Below, in pieces: positions 58,346 through 64,000 of a stretch of 64,000 nt of DNA (position 1 is its first letter; the number at the start of each line of letters is the position of its first letter). A model generated the notes under the pieces. The model searched no databases. It saw only the letters and a program-made list of their open reading frames with translations, and was not told where the DNA came from. The DNA comes from Chamaecyparis obtusa (lineage: Eukaryota; Streptophyta; Pinopsida; Cupressales; Cupressaceae), in assembly GCA_027943335.1 (NCBI GenBank), contig BSBK01001879.1:1694501-1758500 (forward strand), in the 5' to 3' direction. The position numbers were made by a program, and so were the translations under genes.

Positions 58346-59690
58346 TCCCATGTGACTCATCACAGTACAAATTCTTAGTTGAGCAGCTACACACGCCTAC
58401 TTATGAGAATGCTGATTCAAAAATGGTGTGTGTCTTGGTTGGTCCTCAGTTCCCATGGTACCATGACATCCATGCATATCTTAAAAATGGTATCATATCT
58501 CCTCATCTCACCAATAACCAACACAAAAACTTAATTCAAAGAGCTTCTCGCTACACTCTTGTAGCCAACATCCTTTATCATCGAGGATATCATAACATCC
58601 TCTCTAGGTGTTTAGATTCAAATGAGGCCATCCTAGCTTTACAAGAGGTCCACACTAGAATTTATGGTGTCGGCATGAGTGGCATGGTTGTAGCAAAGTA
58701 GTTGCTTCAAGTTAGGTACTATTGGCCTACTATGGAACATGACACTTGTGAGTTCATCAAGAAATGTCTACCATGTCAGCAACATGCAAATCTGATTCAT
58801 GCACTAGCACAAGACTTGCAACCCATTGCACCACCTTGGCCATTTTCATGTTGGGGCTTTGACCTCGTAGGGTTAATCACTCCCCTCTCCTTAGATGGAC
58901 ATAAATATATCATAACAGCCACATAGTACTTCACAAAATGGGTTGAAGCAATTCGGCTCACCCTAACTACTGGCATCCAAATATCCAAGTTCATCCTTTA
59001 CCACATCATTTTCCATTTTGGCATACCATCTACCATCTTCACAGACCATGACACACCTTTTGAAAAAAAACATGTGGATGATTTGTGTGCTAGACTCCAC
59101 ATCCATTATCATTTCTCTAGTCCATACTTTCCTCAAGGAAATGGACAAGCTGAGGCAACTAATAAAACTATCTTGAAAATCCTCAAGAAGGTTGTCGATG
59201 ATTCTGGTCATGACTGGCACCTCCAAATAAATCCCACCCTCTGGGCCTATCGTACTTCTTATCACACTCCCATAGAAACCACCCCATATTCTCTTGTATA
59301 TGGTGCTAAAGCCATTCTACCCATTGAGGTTGAGCTCCCATCATTGCATGTCTCCATGAAGAACTATACCACTGATGAAGACTATCGCGTGGCACATCTC
59401 ACACAACTGGATCTAGAGGATGAAAAGAGACAACAAGCATATGATCACTTGGTTGCATACCAAAATCAACTCAAAAGGATTTATAACAAGAAGGTCCATC
59501 CTAGACAGTTCCAAGTCAGTGACATGGTCCTAAAGGAAAATCAAAAAGTACAAGCACATTGAGAGAAGAAAGGCAAGTTTGAGCCTACTTGGTTGGGCCC
59601 ATACATTGTCACAACATACTTCAGCTCAGGAGCCTATCAGATATCAACAATAGAAGGTGAGCCTTTGAATAATCCTATCAACATCATGTT
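58346..59690 (+). pseudogene. Integrase of element D
   Basis: The zinc-binding part has LPCQQH. In the core, the codon for the first catalytic Asp is a TAG (ITAT-stop-YFTKW, at about 58924). The second Asp survives in TDHDTPF and the Glu in GNGQAEATN. The C-terminal domain runs to NNPINIM and stops matching at about 59690, before the family end. Confidence 0.88.
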
Positions 59691-60911
59691 TCCCCACTTT
59701 TGTTCTTCACCCTTGAAAATAAAGGTGGATACCTTGTGTTAGATTGAGTCATGATTTTTGAGATAATGAATTGGAGTCTAAGTCTAGAATCCCCCTAGGA
59801 TAGGCGGTCTTTATCAAATTATCCCTTCATGCCTTCTTCATTTTTGTTTCCTCCCTAGGAGTGGGTAAGTTATAGTCCCCAATTCGATTAAGACTCTTTT
59901 TCTTTCATTTCTGATCGATGGTATTCATGTGAATGTGAAGCTCTAAATTGTTATTTTTCCCCTTTGTTGGAAAATTAAACATAGCCTTCTCCTCGGCGGG
60001 TTTCAACCCATGAATTTAATTTTTTCCAGGAAGAGAACACTGGGATCATTAAGCACTCAAATTAGGCTTAAAGATTAAGATTCTTAGGTTAAGAGTGAGT
60101 CAGGTCTAGAAAAGTAGCTTGGTGGAGAAGCCGTAATGAACTTCCCCGTGGAGTTTTTCCTATAGAAGTTATTTTCTGAAGGATTGTGGAAAGTGTATCA
60201 GAAATTCTTGAAAACTAAGCACCTACATTGGAGGAAGTAAGTTTGAGCCCCTACAGTGGATAAAATAGCCCCAAAAGTATGAGAAAGTGAATACGAGCCC
60301 TTTTTCAGAGAACTAGTTTTTAGCAGCTCCCTTATCGAAAAATCACCTGAGAAGGTCAGTTTTTGAGAAGTGCCAACTTGTGAAGAATGAACACAAGAGA
60401 TAATGAGGATTGAATGACCTGGTATGATGAAGATAGTCTACTTTGATATTTAGAAAGAATTGATAAAGAAACAGGTCAATTGCGGAGTTTCAAAAAATCA
60501 CTTCCCAGCTTCTCCACAGTCGGGTTTCTACCTTCGAAGTGAGTTTTCTGACAAAGGCATTGAATGAAGAGAAGCAGAAAAGTAAAAATCCACTACACCA
60601 ATTAAGTTACCATTACATCTACCCCGAACGGGTAAAGGTGATTTCTTAAGGCCGTTAATAAGGTGCATTTAATTCAAATCTTAATGTTAGAACTTTAACA
60701 GATATTTTTGAAAATCTATCACTCATGTGGCACAATATATGGAAAGTAACAGTAAGGAGGCAAGCTATTTATAAAAGACTCAAACAATCAAGCAAAATTA
60801 CCATTTGTTCACATCTTTTTCATATGCCCTTTATTTCCCACAATTTTTCAAATCGTCTCATAGCATTCTCCAAAGCTTTTAGCAGTAAAATCAAAAGCAT
60901 AATCAGAAGCT
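59691..60911 (+). other. Unassigned LTR- or leader-like sequence of element F
   Basis: It is non-coding, with C-rich words such as ACCCCGAACGGGTAAAGG (60620) and CTCGGCGGGTTTCAACCC (59993). Position upstream of a gag suggests the LTR and leader of element F, but I found neither a clear LTR end nor a primer site. Confidence 0.35.
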
Positions 60912-62068
60912 ATGGCCACTAGATTCATGGGTTTTAATGGATTGAACGAGATTACATCTGAATGGAAAAATTTGATAGATACATCCCTTAGATTCTACGA
61001 TCTAGGAAATCTACATAGAAGATTGAATGAAGAGAACCTCCATCCCATGATGCAGAAGCTCAAAAGTAGTGGCTTGGTTGAAGCTACTGGATTTCCTGTT
61101 GCAGTGCAAGCTCCTGAGCTTATCCAGGAATGTATAACCAGATTCAACCTCGATACATAATAGATTTTGCTATAGATGAACACATCAAAGCCTTCTTTGT
61201 GACAACTCACCTCCTGGGAATTAGACATGAAGATGTTGCCATCAAACTATTTGTTGAAACTCTAGTTGAAACAATGATAGACTAGTTTTATCACTTGGGC
61301 GATGCTTCAATTACGAGTTGGGCTACTATGAGGTTAGCTTTTGAAGCTAGGTTTAAAATGGCTAAAGATGAACATGCCCTGTTGGTGCAACTAGCCTCCA
61401 TCAAGAAACAAGCTTCTGCAAGTATGAGAGAATTCATTGCTAAGTTCAATAAAATCACCAACATAATTCCCACTGTTGATAGACCTACTCCTATGAACCT
61501 GAAGATATTCTTTATGGGTGCCATGGTGCCTAACATAAACTATGATTTAAGGAGAGCTCAACTTGCAGATTTAGACATTGCTCAAAGAACAACCATTGAG
61601 TTGGAAGATGACATGATTTCTACTAGCAAGTGGAAAAGAGAGATACAAATGAGCGCTATTTCAAGTGGTACTACATCAACTAATGAGATGATGCAAAAAA
61701 TGTCCAATGAAATCATCACTTTAAAGAGGGAACTCCCTAAATTCAATAGTCCATACTAGAAACCATTTCATGATCAGAATAATAGAAATACTGATAGCAT
61801 GACGCTACAATTAACTACTCCACAATAGAGGCTTGCAATTGAGGCTCCCCCTAAGAAAGGAAATATGTGCGTATTTCATCTAACAAAAAACCATAATGGT
61901 GAGAGCTATCCTGAAATAGCTCACATGATGCAATTATTATCTACTAATGAGTTAGATGCTATGACACCAGACAATGAACCAAATTCATGCTCGCATGGTG
62001 ACTCTGTAAATCTTTTTTTGAGTATAAATCCAATTCCAAGGAGCAAGGAGAGTGTTACGCTACCATAA
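60912..62068 (+). pseudogene. gag of element F (Ty3/gypsy-like)
   Basis: It starts MATRFMGFNGLNEI. A retrotransposon capsid core follows: SWATMRLAFEARFKM, ASIKKQASASMREFIAKFNKI and NLKIFFMGAM. A finger-like CVFHLTKNHNGES lies near 61870 (one Cys is His and the last ligand is Ser). Stops lie at 61158, 61283, 61757 and 61827. The gag is unlike those of A-D, so it is another lineage. Confidence 0.65.
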
Positions 62069-62901
62069 ATGGCACTACCTGTGCAGTCCTAACTCGAAGC
62101 CAGAGAGATAAAACTCCCATTATCATTCCTTCAATGGGAACCAATGATGCATCTACTTCAGGTATGAAAGAAAGCAGTTGGGAAATGAAGATCTCACAAC
62201 CGGGTAAGGAAAATGACTCCTTTGATTTCATTCAGTTCTGTAAAAACTCCAAGATCCAAATTTCTCCCATAGACTATTTAAGGTCGAATCCCACTGAATT
62301 GAAAAGATTCATAGATTACTTAAAGATAGTATTAAATTAAATCATAATGTCACCTCTTCCAATGAAGATGATTCCTCACTAGCAAAACTATTTGAAAAAA
62401 GGGAAACCACTATGCTAGCTACCTTCCCGGGTCAAAAACCCGAACCATTTTATGTCTCCTTGTATGTCAATGGTTGTAAACTTAGAAATTGTATCATAGA
62501 TTCAGGTGCCTTTGATAATGTGATGCCTTCCCCTGTGGTCAAAGCCTTAGGCCTTACCATGACAAAATTTCATGGTAGATGTTATTCCATGGATGCTAAA
62601 CAAGTCCCATTGCTTGGCCAAATCAAAGATGCTCAAGTAGCTCTAGCCACCCATCCTGAAAAGAAGATGGTACTGGAAATCCTTGTTGTAGATATACCAG
62701 TAAGTTATGGGTTATTTCTCAATAGGAGTTTTTGCAGAGACATGGGCGGGGAAATCAAATTGGATTGGTCTTAGGCGGTAATTCCCGTGGGAAACAAGAA
62801 GGTTAAACTAGAACCTAAGGAGAAGTTAAAATTCATAGTTATGAAATCAAACGATCCAAAAGCTCAAATCCTGTATCAAGAACTAGAGTTTGGTAATTAC
62901 A
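62069..62901 (+). pseudogene. Aspartic protease of element F
   Basis: After a linker (62134-62340) the frame at 62412 gives NCIIDSGAFDNVMPSPVVKALGL, a retropepsin with an intact DSG, and LFLNRSFCRDMGGEIKLDWS as its second half. A stop follows at 62772. The sequence is then cut at 62901 by a B-family LTR. Confidence 0.75.
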
Positions 62902-64000
62902 TGTGTGTGTGTGAAAATTGTACCTAGCTGCGGACACAACACTTCAGTAAAACATTAGAGGTTAGCAAAATCAAAATCTATAGATAAATGAAACTAAGCT
63001 AACCAGGTGATTTACTGCCTTCTAGTAGGTGCGAGTATGATGTTCTCAGATTGAAATCGAGATCAATGACAATGCAACACATAAATGAAGGATTTGAATG
63101 AAAAATAATGAAAAACTGTATGAATGCAGATTAATCTATTTTTTTGTATTTTCTATGCAATTAGGATGAAAAACTTGATATGAAACTAGTCTAGAATTGA
63201 TTGAAAATGATATGCAAATTTAATCTAAGAATGATATGAATGAATGAATGTTATGATATAAAAAATATACAAAGCTATGACCAATATGAAAGATCTCACA
63301 AATCGCCTACCGCAAGTGCTTAATCCTTCAATCACAAATTCGCCAGAGTAATTGTGCAAATTTGAGGGATGATAATTGTGAAGAGCTGAGCCTTGATTTT
63401 ATAGAAATCTAGGGCTTGAGGATGCATTGAGAAAAGCCAAAAATCACTCTTGATAAACTCAGGTTGATTTTTGAGTTATCAAGAAATCAGAGATAATTAA
63501 CTCACAAAAATCATGCAAAAGTAGTGTTTATCTCAAAATAGAGTTTAGTTCAAATTTCAACTCATCATTAGATGTTGAGTTTAAATTTAAAATTGGTTGT
63601 TGATTTCCAGTTGACTGCTTTTCTAATTGTGCATGATTTAATTATAAATTAATTTAAAAATAAAGTGATTTATCTTCAACTTAACTGATTTTTGAATTAA
63701 AACAATTGATTTATGGGTTAATCAATTATTAAATCAAACTTTTATTCAAAAACTATATTATTAAATATTGACAACTGACATTAATTAATTAAATAAGAAT
63801 TTAATCAATTAGTCATGAGATTTTTGATTTATTGTCAAAATTAAATAATACAATTTAGAAATAAATATAATTAAATCTAATTAAATAATTAAGTGGTAGA
63901 ATTAAATTTGATTAATTAAATATTCAGAATATTCAATTAATCAAACTTTAGGATAAATAGGATTTATCACCAAATAATTATTAAATTAAAAGATAATTAA
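62902..64000 (-). repeat. B-family LTR running off the window end
   Basis: It begins TGTGTGTGTGTG (one TG more than 22873) and follows the A LTR base by base to the window edge. The left neighbour is not a primer site, so this is either a solo LTR or the 3' LTR of a minus-strand element to the right. Confidence 0.9.

Larger units (their letters stand above)
50949..59690 (+). mobile_element. Element D: old Ty3/gypsy (Tat-type), ends missing
   Basis: In plus order there is a Gln/Pro-rich gag, protease, linker with two hairpins, RT, two RNases H and integrase. It is cut by element H on the left and by unrelated sequence at about 59690, before the usual HLKKFY end. It carries a solo copia LTR at 55284-56584. 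Stops are far denser than in B or C, so it is the oldest gypsy here. Confidence 0.88.

Overview
The window is plant nuclear DNA made almost entirely of nested LTR retrotransposons. I see no host gene, rRNA or tRNA gene. The plant assignment rests on Ty3/gypsy elements with two RNase H domains (the plant Tat/Ogre hallmark), Ty1/copia elements primed by initiator tRNA-Met, and a plant mobile domain (PMD) gene carried by the elements. Dense nesting suits a large-genome seed plant, possibly a gymnosperm, but the species cannot be read from the sequence.

Layout. Element C (3017-20051, minus strand) is a complete gypsy/Tat element: 977-bp LTRs differing at about 14 sites by eye, target duplication ATAAG, tRNA-Lys primer site, gag, protease, RT, two RNases H, integrase, polypurine tract, and an antisense PMD gene (4790-7168). 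C sits inside an uncharacterised reading frame of minus-strand element A, whose 5' LTR is 22873-24127. A abuts the leader of plus-strand gypsy element B (24128-45922), which has gag-pol, an antisense PMD gene and a 3' LTR (44660-45922). B's PMD gene is split by a complete copia element G (35436-42394, target duplication GACTT). B's 3' LTR ends inside the RNase H region of a minus-strand copia element H (45923-50948), which lies against the gag region of an older plus-strand gypsy element D (50949-about 59690). D also carries a solo copia LTR (55284-56584, target duplication TGGGC). A further gypsy gag-protease fragment F follows (about 59691-62901), then a B-family LTR running off the end (62902-64000). 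The simplest reading is D containing H containing B containing A containing C, with the missing left halves outside the window.

How the parts work together. In each gypsy element gag forms the particle; protease, RT, RNase H and integrase copy and insert the RNA; the primer site and polypurine tract prime the two DNA strands. Every pol here has stops, frameshifts or lost catalytic residues, so none looks autonomous.

The most interesting signals are not protein genes. (1) A two-stem RNA-like hairpin with a fixed AAAA bulge occurs 13 times in the gypsy elements, in the protease-RT linker and just after integrase, with compensatory changes in both stems. (2) Element-specific CpG motif arrays (palindromic TATCGCGCGATA in C, CGTAYGAG-like in B) occupy the same two places in each element: the sense leader and the first intron of the antisense PMD gene. 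(3) The antisense PMD genes of B and C share a TATA promoter and a 5' intron.
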